From an uncultured Gemmiger sp. (GTDB lineage Bacteria; Bacillota; Clostridia; Oscillospirales; Ruminococcaceae): DNA of 64,000 nucleotides. Below the pieces are notes generated by a model. It did not search any database and was not told where the DNA came from. It saw only the letters and a program-made list of their open reading frames with translations. Positions 26,401 through 33,401 of the stretch are shown here, piece by piece (positions within the stretch are counted from its first letter, which is position 1; each line of letters begins with the position of its first letter). The stretch lies in contig CALXAH010000015.1 in the NCBI GenBank assembly GCA_944386225.1, forward strand, positions 1 to 64,000, given 5' to 3'. Made by a program: the position numbers and the translations under genes.

Positions 26401-26434
26401 TCGGCGCAAAACCAAACCCCGCGCCGACGCCTGA
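23404..26434 (+). CDS. Membrane-anchored permuted GH3 beta-glucosidase, frameshifted near its start
   Basis: The natural start is ATG 23404 (AAGGAGG six bases upstream), but a G6 run at 23451-23456 throws codon 17 out of frame. Five Gs would join it smoothly to the 987-residue frame beginning at 23471. The protein has two N-terminal TM helices, then the GH3 C-domain (about 90-330), a fibronectin-III-like segment (about 430-550) and the GH3 N-barrel (about 660-930). The barrel carries KHFALND and nucleophile Asp878 in VLSDWDG (numbered from 23471). It ends in a TM helix and a basic tail. This reversed domain order is known from some Ruminococcus beta-glucosidases. The enzyme is probably cell-surface. 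Confidence 0.85.
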
Positions 26435-26437
26435 ATA

Positions 26438-26475
26438 CCAAGGCCGGACGCTCCCTCCCGGGCGTCCGGCCTTGG
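26438..26475 (+). terminator. Terminator hairpin after the GH3 gene
   Basis: A perfect 14-bp stem (CCAAGGCCGGACGC, 26438-26451, with 26462-26475) starts four bases after the stop. The T tract is poor. Confidence 0.65.
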
Positions 26476-26493
26476 TTCGTTTGGTGTCCTCTC

Positions 26494-26554
26494 TTGTATT
26501 CCCCCGGCGAACCTGCTACAATAAATATACTTTGTAAAATCTGTATTTAATGTA
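26494..26554 (+). promoter_or_regulatory. Promoter and putative operator of the TetR gene
   Basis: TTGTAT (26494-26499), a 17-base spacer and TACAAT (26517-26522) form a promoter. TGTATTTAATGTA at 26542-26554, just after the start site, recurs in variant form before the downstream operon at 27258. Confidence 0.6.
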
Positions 26555-26573
26555 AGGGAAAGGGGAGACGCGC

Positions 26574-27182
26574 ATGCCCAAGGTGGCCTATTCCCAGGAG
26601 GAACGGCAGCGCATCCGGCAGGAGCTGGTAACCACCGGTCTGGCGCTGATGAGCCGCCAGGGCATCCAGCACACCACGGTGGAGCAGATCTATTCGGCGG
26701 TGGGGATCTCCCGCACCTTTTTTTACAGCTTCTTCCCCACCAAGGAAGACCTGATTGTGGAAAGCCTGTACTGCCAGCAGCCCCGCGTGGTGGAATTTGC
26801 CCGCCGTCTGGCCGATGATCCGGCGCTGAGCTGGCGGGATGCCTTTTACCGCTTTCTCCACAGCTGCTGCTATGGGGAGCAGCACGGCATTGCCGTACTT
26901 ACGGTGGAGGAACAGCAAAAGATCTTCCGCCGCCTTTCGCCGGAAAGCTATGCCACCTTCCGGCAGCGGCAGCTGCGCCTGTTCGGCGATATCCTGAAGG
27001 TGTTCGGCATCCGGGCCGACCGGGAACGGGTGGCCCTTTTCACCAATCTGTGCCTGGCCGTGATGGTGATGCGCCGGGCCATCCCGGAAAGTCTGCCTCT
27101 GCTGGTGCCCGAAGCCGCCGATGCCACGGTGGAGTTCCAGATCAACTCCCTGGTGGACGCAATGGAAAAAATGCGCACCTGA
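26574..27182 (+). CDS. TetR-family transcriptional regulator
   Basis: The 202-residue protein has an N-terminal TetR HTH (TTVEQIYSAVGISRTFFYSFFPTKEDLI) and a helical C-terminal ligand domain without a recognised subfamily. ATG 26574 has GGGGAG upstream. It lies just upstream, on the same strand, of two uncharacterised genes whose leader shares a 13-base motif with its own promoter, so autoregulation plus control of that pair is likely. Confidence 0.88.
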   Translation: MPKVAYSQEERQRIRQELVTTGLALMSRQGIQHTTVEQIYSAVGISRTFFYSFFPTKEDLIVESLYCQQPRVVEFARRLADDPALSWRDAFYRFLHSCCYGEQHGIAVLTVEEQQKIFRRLSPESYATFRQRQLRLFGDILKVFGIRADRERVALFTNLCLAVMVMRRAIPESLPLLVPEAADATVEFQINSLVDAMEKMRT

Positions 27183-27193
27183 TATGCGCCCTC

Positions 27194-27222
27194 TGCCCGG
27201 AGCCTTTGCCCGGCTCCGGGCA
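27194..27222 (+). terminator. Terminator-like hairpin after the TetR gene
   Basis: An 11-bp perfect stem TGCCCGGAGCC/GGCTCCGGGCA with a 7-base loop. No T tract follows, so termination may be partial. Confidence 0.5.
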
Positions 27223-27257
27223 AACATTCCACTTGAATAAAAACAAAATATAAAAAT

Positions 27258-27270
27258 TGTACTTAAAGTG
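27258..27270 (+). promoter_or_regulatory. Second copy of the TetR-associated motif
   Basis: TGTACTTAAAGTG matches the motif at 26542 in 10 of 13 positions (consensus TGTAYTTAAWGTR) and lies 65 bases before the next gene. Its near-palindromic ACTTAAAGT core fits an operator. Confidence 0.4.
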
Positions 27271-27334
27271 CGCGGTTCGCCGGCGGCATAGCCGCCTCAC
27301 GATAAACCAGACAAAATACAGGAGGTAACCGGAT

Positions 27335-27820
27335 ATGGGATTTTTCAGCAATCTGTTCAAGGGGCCCCAGGTGGACAAAGCCAAGAGCGACGCCAACGCC
27401 TGCCGGATGCGCCAGCTGTTCAACAGCGTGGTGGAAGACGGTGACCGCTACCGGCTGATCTTCGGCTATACCGAGGACGTGAGCCGTTTCAACTACGGTT
27501 TTGTGCACGGCAGCAAAACCAAGATCGGCAATCTGCTGGTGGGCTGGAACGAGACGGAACAAACCATCGTGGTGGTGCCCACCGTGCCGGACCTGTCCGG
27601 CGTGGGTCAGCCCGCCTGGTACCGCCGTGACGAGATCTTGAAGGCTGCCCGTATGAAATACCCCACCGATGCCTTTACCATCTACCCGGATCGGAAAGGC
27701 TACATTGCCATCAACGCCTACGACTGGCTGGAGGATGAAAGCCTGTACGTATACGTGTCCCAGGAGGAAGAACTGGCCGCCTTTACCGACTTTTTTGTAA
27801 ACCGCTACGCCAAGAAATAA
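27335..27820 (+). CDS. Uncharacterised protein, about 18 kDa
   Basis: This is a 161-residue soluble protein that I do not recognise. It starts MGFFSNLFKGPQ, a short amphipathic lead common in small Bacillota proteins, with no signal peptide or TM helix. The central part is beta-rich (IFGYTEDVSRFNYGFV, then TIVVVPTVPDLSG). The C-terminus is acidic and aromatic (YDWLEDESLYVYVSQEEE). The ATG at 27335 has AGGAGG upstream. It is 15 bases before the DUF1266 gene and probably cotranscribed with it. Confidence 0.75.
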   Translation: MGFFSNLFKGPQVDKAKSDANACRMRQLFNSVVEDGDRYRLIFGYTEDVSRFNYGFVHGSKTKIGNLLVGWNETEQTIVVVPTVPDLSGVGQPAWYRRDEILKAARMKYPTDAFTIYPDRKGYIAINAYDWLEDESLYVYVSQEEELAAFTDFFVNRYAKK

Positions 27821-27835
27821 CGGAGGAAGTCCCGC

Positions 27836-28993
27836 ATGTTTGATTTGGATGCGATCAACCGCCGCGCCCGGGAGGCAAAGGAGAAGTCCCTGGCAGACCT
27901 GCACCAGAGCCTGGAGGATCTGGAAAAACGCACAGAGAAGCTGGCTGCGGAGCCGGAGCAGCCGGATGAGCCTGCCGCGGCAGCCGAACCTTCGACGGCG
28001 CCCCAGGTGGAAATCCTCGGGCAGACCTTCGGCCCGGAAGAGATGGCCCGGCTGGCCGCCGACCAGGCGCAGTTGCAGCAAATGATGGCCGAAGCCGCTG
28101 TGGGCAACCTGAATTCCATGATGGATCAGTTATTCGGGGAAGACATGGGGGTACTGATGGCCGCCATGGAGACCCTGTCCATGGAGGATGACGAAGAAGA
28201 ATACGAAGACCGGCCCTTTGACGAAGCGCGGGAACAGGAACTGTACACCCTCCTGGAAGACACCATGGCCCGGCTGGATGCGCTGCCGGAGCCGGAACCG
28301 GTTTCCTACGGCAGCGACCGGGAACGGTGGGAACGGTTCGGCATTCTGCTGTCCGGCATTATCTCCCTGCTCAACGATCATGACCTGGACAGCCTGAGCG
28401 TGGAGGAACATCTGCCGGTGCTGGAACAAAAGATCGCTTCGCTGGTGCGCAGTTCCTGGGGTATCAGCGGCCGGGGCGAACTGCTGGAAATGCTGCGCTA
28501 TCTGAGCCGGGAGGGCTACATCCTGCGCTATCAGCTGTACGCCGAAGCTGCCTCGCCCCAGGAACTGCTGGAGGGTGACGAGGATGAGGAAGAACAGGAG
28601 AACATCGCCCGCGCCTGGCGGTTTGCCCAGCGGTACCGGGAACAGTATTCTCCCGCCTTCATGACCGGCTGGGATGTTGGCCGGGCGGCCCTGCTCACCC
28701 GCTGGGGCGCTTACCTGGGCTGGCTTACCGAAAACGAAGCGGTGGGCATTCTGTGGGAGCTGTCCCAGAAAGCCGCCGGGGAACTGACCGGCTGGCGGGA
28801 GTTTGCCTGCTCCTATCTGTTCGGCGGCCTGATGTGGAAGATGCTCTGCGGCGACAGCTGCGCCGACAGCTATCTGACCAGCCTGGCGGATGCCGCCACC
28901 AACCTGCTGGCCGGCGGAGGGGAACGCCCCGGCGGCCAGTGGCGCGCCTGTCCCTGGCCGGCCCGCCGTCCGATCGGATTCTCCCGGCATTGA
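27836..28993 (+). CDS. DUF1266-domain protein
   Basis: The 385-residue protein has a charged coiled-coil-like N-terminus (about 1-60) and an acidic middle (EDDEEEYEDR near 120). The C-terminal DUF1266 domain (about 250-365) is recognised by GWDVGRAALLTRWGAYLGWL and WREFACSYLFGGLMWK. DUF1266 proteins such as YbeU/YbeR have no established function. ATG 27836 follows CGGAGG. The extreme C-terminus, rich in Arg and Pro after about residue 365, is unlike the usual end of the domain and may reflect local divergence. Confidence 0.8.
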   Translation: MFDLDAINRRAREAKEKSLADLHQSLEDLEKRTEKLAAEPEQPDEPAAAAEPSTAPQVEILGQTFGPEEMARLAADQAQLQQMMAEAAVGNLNSMMDQLFGEDMGVLMAAMETLSMEDDEEEYEDRPFDEAREQELYTLLEDTMARLDALPEPEPVSYGSDRERWERFGILLSGIISLLNDHDLDSLSVEEHLPVLEQKIASLVRSSWGISGRGELLEMLRYLSREGYILRYQLYAEAASPQELLEGDEDEEEQENIARAWRFAQRYREQYSPAFMTGWDVGRAALLTRWGAYLGWLTENEAVGILWELSQKAAGELTGWREFACSYLFGGLMWKMLCGDSCADSYLTSLADAATNLLAGGGERPGGQWRACPWPARRPIGFSRH

Positions 28994-28996
28994 CCG

Positions 28997-29040
28997 GCAT
29001 CGCCCTGTTCCGCCCCTTGACGGAACAGGGCGATGTTTTT
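28997..29040 (+). terminator. Intrinsic terminator of the DUF1266 operon
   Basis: A stem of about 15 bp (CATCGCCCTGTTCCG to 29012, with CGGAACAGGGCGATG at 29021-29035) is followed by five Ts. Confidence 0.9.
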
Positions 29041-29129
29041 GCCCGGTGCGCGCCGGTGTCAAACATGCTATAATAAGGGGCAGGCCCGATGGCAGGGCCG
29101 GATTTTACAGAATCGGTTGAGGTGTGCCC

Positions 29130-31226
29130 ATGGATTTTACCCAGTTCAAAACCCGCTATGCGCTGCGTCTGGATCCCCAGCAGGAGGCCGCGGTGCAGAC
29201 GGTGGACGGCCCGGTACTGCTGCTGGCGGTGCCCGGCAGCGGCAAGACTACCGTGCTGGTCAGCCGCCTGGGCTATCTGCTCCATGTGCGCGGCATTCCC
29301 GCCGGATCCATCCTCACCATGACCTACACCGTGGCGGCGGCGGGGGATATGCGGCAGCGGTACGCCGCGTTCTTCGGCCCTGAAGAAGCCGCCCGGCTGG
29401 AGTTCCGCACCATCAACGGCGTGTGCAGCCGGATTATCCGGCTGTATGAGCAGGAATACGGCCGCACCGCCTTTTCGCTGCTGGAGGAAAACCGCAAAAG
29501 CGCTTTACTGGCTGAACTGTTCCGTGCCCAGAGCCGGGAGTTTGCCACCGAGAGTACCGTCAAAGGGCTGTCTACCGCCATTACCTACGCCAAAAACCAG
29601 ATGCTTGCCGACGGAGAACTGGAGCAGCTGGAGGTGGAGGGCTGCGATTTCCCGGCCCTTTACCGTGCCTACTGCCAGACCATGCGGGCGCATCAGTGGA
29701 TGGACTACGACGACCAGATGGTCTACGCCCTGCGCATCCTGCGCCGCTGCCCGGATCTGCTGGCCCGGCTGCGGGCGCGCTGGCAGTACCTCTGTGTGGA
29801 CGAAGCCCAGGATACCTCCAAAATCCAGCATGTGATCCTGCGGTTGCTGGCCGGGGAGAACGGCAACCTGTTCCTGGTGGGGGACGAGGATCAGAGCATC
29901 TACGGTTTCCGGGCAGCCTGCCCCCAGGCGCTTACCCGTTTTGAGGAGAGCTACCCCAGTGCCCGGGTGCTGTATCTGGAACAGAACTACCGTTCCACTG
30001 CGCCCATCGTGGCGGCCGCGGATGCGTTTATTCAAAAGAATCAGAACCGCCGTCCCAAGCATATGCACGCCACCCGGGGCCCCGGCCCGGCGGTGGAGCG
30101 CATCCCGCTCTGGGACCGGCACAAGCAATATGAATACCTGTGCGCGCTGGCGGCAGGCTGCACCGAGGAAACCGCCGTGCTCTACCGGGACAACGACAGC
30201 GCCCTGCCGCTGATCGACCGCCTGGCCCGGGCGGGGATACCTTACCGCTGCCGCCGGGTGGAAAGCCTGTTTTTCTCCCATCGGGTGGTGCGGGATATCA
30301 CCGATATCCTGCGCTATGCCCAGGACCCCACCGACGGGGAGCTGTTCCTTACCCTTTATTACAAGCTGGGGGCAGGCATCACCAAGGCGCTGGCCCGGGA
30401 AGCGGCCGACCGGGCGCCGAAAGCCGGATTTACTCCGCTGGCCTATATCGCCGATCACCCGGAGGCTTCCGCCTGGACCCGCAAACAGTGCAAGGCGCTG
30501 AGCACCCATCTGACCAATCTGCTGGCAGAACCGGCGGATCAGGCGGTGTACCGGGTGGTGCACTTCATGGGATACGGGGCCTATCTGGAGGAGCGGGGCG
30601 GCGACAGCAGCAAGGCGGATATTCTGCAGGCGCTGGGCGCACAGGAACCCACCCCCGCCCGGCTGCTTGCCCGGCTGGAGGAATTGCGGCAGCTGGTGCA
30701 GGAGGGCGCACCCGACGCGGACTGCCCCTGTATCCTGTCTACCATCCATTCCAGCAAGGGCCTGGAATACGAGAACGTGATCCTGATGGATGTGGCCGAT
30801 GGCCTGCTGCCCAAAGCCCAGCCCCTCGCCGGGGATGACCCTGCCGCCCGGGAAGCCTGGGAGGAGGAACGGCGGCTGTTCTATGTGGGGATGACCCGCG
30901 CAAAGAACCGGCTGCGGGTGATCGCTTTCCAGAAGCCCGGCCTGGATTCGGCCTTTGTGCGGGAGCTTTTCCCGGAAAAGGAAAAACCGGCGCGCCCTGC
31001 CCCCAACGCCCCGGTGTCCTGGCAGCCCTCCCGTTTTGCAGCCCGGGAAGAACCGGTGGAAACCGAGGAATACACCGCGGGCATCCGCCTGCGGCATCGG
31101 GTGTTTGGCCCCGGCACCCTGGCCAGCCGGGTGGGGGACATTGCTATGATTGAGTTTGACAGCGGCCAGACCAAAAAAATCGCCCTGTCCACCGCGCTGC
31201 GGGGCCATATGCTGCAGCGGGAATGA
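29130..31226 (+). CDS. UvrD/PcrA-like superfamily 1 DNA helicase
   Basis: The 698-residue helicase carries all SF1 motifs: Q-motif LDPQQEAAV, Walker A AVPGSGKTT (Lys39), motif II CVDEAQD, motif III VGDEDQSIYGFRAA, motif V TIHSSKGLEYENV and motif VI RLFYVGMTRAKNRL. A C-terminal module (HRVFGPGTLASRVGD, then DSGQTKKIAL) matches the PcrA/UvrD C-terminal Tudor-like domain that contacts RNA polymerase. It should unwind DNA 3' to 5' in repair. ATG 29130 with GAGG upstream is preferred over GTG 29124. A TATAAT at 29069-29074 is the likely -10. It is shorter than PcrA (about 740), so it may be a second, UvrD-like paralogue. Confidence 0.9.
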   Translation: MDFTQFKTRYALRLDPQQEAAVQTVDGPVLLLAVPGSGKTTVLVSRLGYLLHVRGIPAGSILTMTYTVAAAGDMRQRYAAFFGPEEAARLEFRTINGVCSRIIRLYEQEYGRTAFSLLEENRKSALLAELFRAQSREFATESTVKGLSTAITYAKNQMLADGELEQLEVEGCDFPALYRAYCQTMRAHQWMDYDDQMVYALRILRRCPDLLARLRARWQYLCVDEAQDTSKIQHVILRLLAGENGNLFLVGDEDQSIYGFRAACPQALTRFEESYPSARVLYLEQNYRSTAPIVAAADAFIQKNQNRRPKHMHATRGPGPAVERIPLWDRHKQYEYLCALAAGCTEETAVLYRDNDSALPLIDRLARAGIPYRCRRVESLFFSHRVVRDITDILRYAQDPTDGELFLTLYYKLGAGITKALAREAADRAPKAGFTPLAYIADHPEASAWTRKQCKALSTHLTNLLAEPADQAVYRVVHFMGYGAYLEERGGDSSKADILQALGAQEPTPARLLARLEELRQLVQEGAPDADCPCILSTIHSSKGLEYENVILMDVADGLLPKAQPLAGDDPAAREAWEEERRLFYVGMTRAKNRLRVIAFQKPGLDSAFVRELFPEKEKPARPAPNAPVSWQPSRFAAREEPVETEEYTAGIRLRHRVFGPGTLASRVGDIAMIEFDSGQTKKIALSTALRGHMLQRE

Positions 31227-31234
31227 ACAGACAG

Positions 31235-31284
31235 AAAACGCCGGATCCTGCCTTCCACAGATGGAAAACAGGATCCGGCGTTTT
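31235..31284. terminator. Strong bidirectional terminator
   Basis: A perfect 16-bp stem AAAACGCCGGATCCTG (31235-31250) pairs with 31269-31284, and A/T tracts on both sides serve the convergent helicase and exporter genes. Confidence 0.9.
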
Positions 31285-31287
31285 CAC

Positions 31288-32304
31288 TTATCCCAGGAAT
31301 ACCCGGATCAGCACCAGCGCAAACAGGATCTGGCAGGCGCCCACGCTCACGCCATATACCATCGCGCGGGGGCCTTCAGCAGCCAGGTCGCGGAACTTGA
31401 CCCGCATGCCGATGGCGGCCAGGGCAATGGTCTCAAACTGCTGGCTTACCAGCTTGGCAACCGCGGATACCGGGGCGGGGATTACCCCCAGGCTGTGCAG
31501 GATGGCCATCAGGAAGAACCCGATGATGAACCAGGGCACCCCTGCCTTGACCGCCTTGGCCTCGGTCGTTTCGCTGCGGGCGAACAGCGGCGCGTCATCC
31601 CGGTCGGCATTCAGCCGGGAGTACACCAGCGCCACCAGTACGATAAACACGATCCGGATGATCTTGAAGATGGTGGCGGTTTCCACCACCTCGCCGCCCA
31701 CCAGCTGGGCCGAAGCGATCACCTGCCCGATGGACTGCAGGGTGCCGCCGATCATGGCGGAGGTGTGCAGTACCTCGTGGTGGTACACAAAACCGGTAAT
31801 CAGCGGCAGCAGAACCATCAGAATGGTGCCGGTCACGTTCACGATGGTGATGGAAATGCCCTTGTCCTTGCTGTCCGCTTCCACCACCGGGGAAACGGTG
31901 GCAATGGCGGAGGAACCGCACACCGCGTTGCCGGCACCCATCAGCAGGCTGAACTTCTTGCAAAAGCCCATCCGCCGCCCGATCTGGTAGGCGACCAGAA
32001 TGGTCAGGGCCATCTGGCAGGCGATGAAGGCCAGACCGTTCCAGCCCAGTGCCAGGATATCCCGCAGCAGCAGGGTCGCACCGGTCAGCACGATGGAGTA
32101 TTCCAGCAGGCTGCGCTCAGAAAACTTGGTGCCCGCGTCAAATACCGGCCGGTTCAGAAAGGTATTGCCGCACAAAATCCCCAGACCGATGGCGAAAAGC
32201 GCCGCCCCGATGCCGGGGAAGAATTTGGCGATGCCCTGAGCAATCAGGGCCAGGACCAGGCAGACGAGAAAACCGGGAGCATGTTTGGTGACGAACTGTT
32301 TCAT
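31288..32304 (-). CDS. YeiH-family putative sulfate exporter
   Basis: The 338-residue membrane protein has 9-10 TM helices of the YeiH/UPF0324 (Cons_hypoth698) family, recognised by LSAGIG-type early helices and GAGNAVCGSSAIATVSPV in the middle. The family is annotated as putative sulfate exporters and has been linked to sulfite or sulfonate breakdown, though transport is little tested. Start ATG 32304 has GGAA-rich upstream sequence. It is divergent from a LysR gene, the same arrangement as yeiH/yeiE in enterobacteria. Confidence 0.88.
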   Translation of the reverse strand: MKQFVTKHAPGFLVCLVLALIAQGIAKFFPGIGAALFAIGLGILCGNTFLNRPVFDAGTKFSERSLLEYSIVLTGATLLLRDILALGWNGLAFIACQMALTILVAYQIGRRMGFCKKFSLLMGAGNAVCGSSAIATVSPVVEADSKDKGISITIVNVTGTILMVLLPLITGFVYHHEVLHTSAMIGGTLQSIGQVIASAQLVGGEVVETATIFKIIRIVFIVLVALVYSRLNADRDDAPLFARSETTEAKAVKAGVPWFIIGFFLMAILHSLGVIPAPVSAVAKLVSQQFETIALAAIGMRVKFRDLAAEGPRAMVYGVSVGACQILFALVLIRVFLG

Positions 32305-32456
32305 GGATACCGCGTTCCTTTCCTTTTGCCGGAGAACCGGAGCGGTATCCCCTGGCTATATTTTCCAGGACTTGATTATAAACGCAGTATGCTATAAAAT
32401 CAAATTAGAAATTATTGTGTATAAATAAGTTGAATTTATAGGAAGGCGGTCGCTTT
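32305..32456. promoter_or_regulatory. Divergent YeiH/LysR control region
   Basis: These 152 bases are AT-rich. GATTATA and TATAAAATC (about 32371-32403) form an imperfect dyad suited to a LysR regulator. No pair of hexamers could be fixed with confidence for either gene. Confidence 0.4.
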
Positions 32457-33350
32457 ATGCTGGATACAAAACTGCATACCTTTCTGCTGTTGGCACAGGA
32501 TCCCAATACCACTCGCTGTGCGGAAAAACTGCATCTGACCCAGCCGGCCGTCAGCCAGCATATCAAAGCGCTGGAAACGGCCTACGGGGTGCGGCTGTTT
32601 CAAAAGGAGGGGCGGGGCCTTGTGCTCACCGCCGAAGGGCAGAAGCTGGCGCGGCTTTGCCGCCGTCTTGCCACCATGGATGAGCAGATCCGGCAGGAGG
32701 TACGCCGCCCGGCGCGTCCCGCCCTGCGGTTCGGGGCCACACTTTCCATTGCGGACGGGCTGATGCCCGCTGTGCTGCCCGTTCTGGTGGATCGTTTTCC
32801 CCAGGTACAGTTCCATATGGTACAGCACAATACCCATGCCCTGCTGGAACAGCTGGAGGGCGGCCAGCTGGATTTTGCCCTGATCGAGGGCAATTTTGAG
32901 CGTTCCCGCTATGCATACCGGCCCTTTTATGTCAGCCGGTTTGTGGGGCTGTGCCGTCCGGGCAGCCCGTTCGCCGCATTCCGCCGCCTGGAGGATACCC
33001 TGGGTGCGCCGCTGATTCTGCGGGAAAGCGGCAGCGGCACCCGGGATATTTTTGAAGGGGAGTGCCGATCCCACAACCTGTCGGTGGAGGATTACGCGGA
33101 ACTGTGCGAGATCGAGCACCTGCCCACCCTGCTGGGGCTGGTGGCGGCGGGCAAGGGGATCACCTTTGCATACGAAGCCGCGGCCCGTTCGCTGCTGACC
33201 CAGGGGCTTGTTCAGATTATGGAGCTGGAAGACCTGCAGCTGGAACGGCCGTTCCACTTTGTCTGCCTGCCGGACAGCCCCCGCGCCGAACTGCTGGCCC
33301 TGCTGGCCACCGCCGTGCAGGAGGCAGCCGGGGATGCTCTCCATACATAA
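32457..33350 (+). CDS. LysR-family regulator (CysB/YeiE-like)
   Basis: The 297-residue protein has a LysR HTH (NTTRCAEKLHLTQPAVSQHIKALETAYG) and a substrate-binding C-domain (PLILRESGSGTRDIF in the ligand cleft), close in style to YeiE/CysB/CbbR-type regulators of sulfur or carbon metabolism. ATG 32457 has GGAAGGCGG upstream. Divergence from the YeiH exporter implies direct control of it. The ligand is unknown; the GSGTRD motif is typical of anion-sensing members. Confidence 0.9.
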   Translation: MLDTKLHTFLLLAQDPNTTRCAEKLHLTQPAVSQHIKALETAYGVRLFQKEGRGLVLTAEGQKLARLCRRLATMDEQIRQEVRRPARPALRFGATLSIADGLMPAVLPVLVDRFPQVQFHMVQHNTHALLEQLEGGQLDFALIEGNFERSRYAYRPFYVSRFVGLCRPGSPFAAFRRLEDTLGAPLILRESGSGTRDIFEGECRSHNLSVEDYAELCEIEHLPTLLGLVAAGKGITFAYEAAARSLLTQGLVQIMELEDLQLERPFHFVCLPDSPRAELLALLATAVQEAAGDALHT

Positions 33351-33358
33351 GCTGGAAG

Positions 33359-33389
33359 AAAAAGCGACCCGCCTGGCGGGCCGCTTTTT
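33359..33389. terminator. Bidirectional terminator
   Basis: AAAAAGCGACCCGCC (33359-33373) pairs with GGCGGGCCGCTTTTT (33375-33389), one mismatch, between the convergent LysR gene and the flavin reductase pseudogene. Confidence 0.8.
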
Positions 33390-33401
33390 CTGAGAGGAGA
33401 A

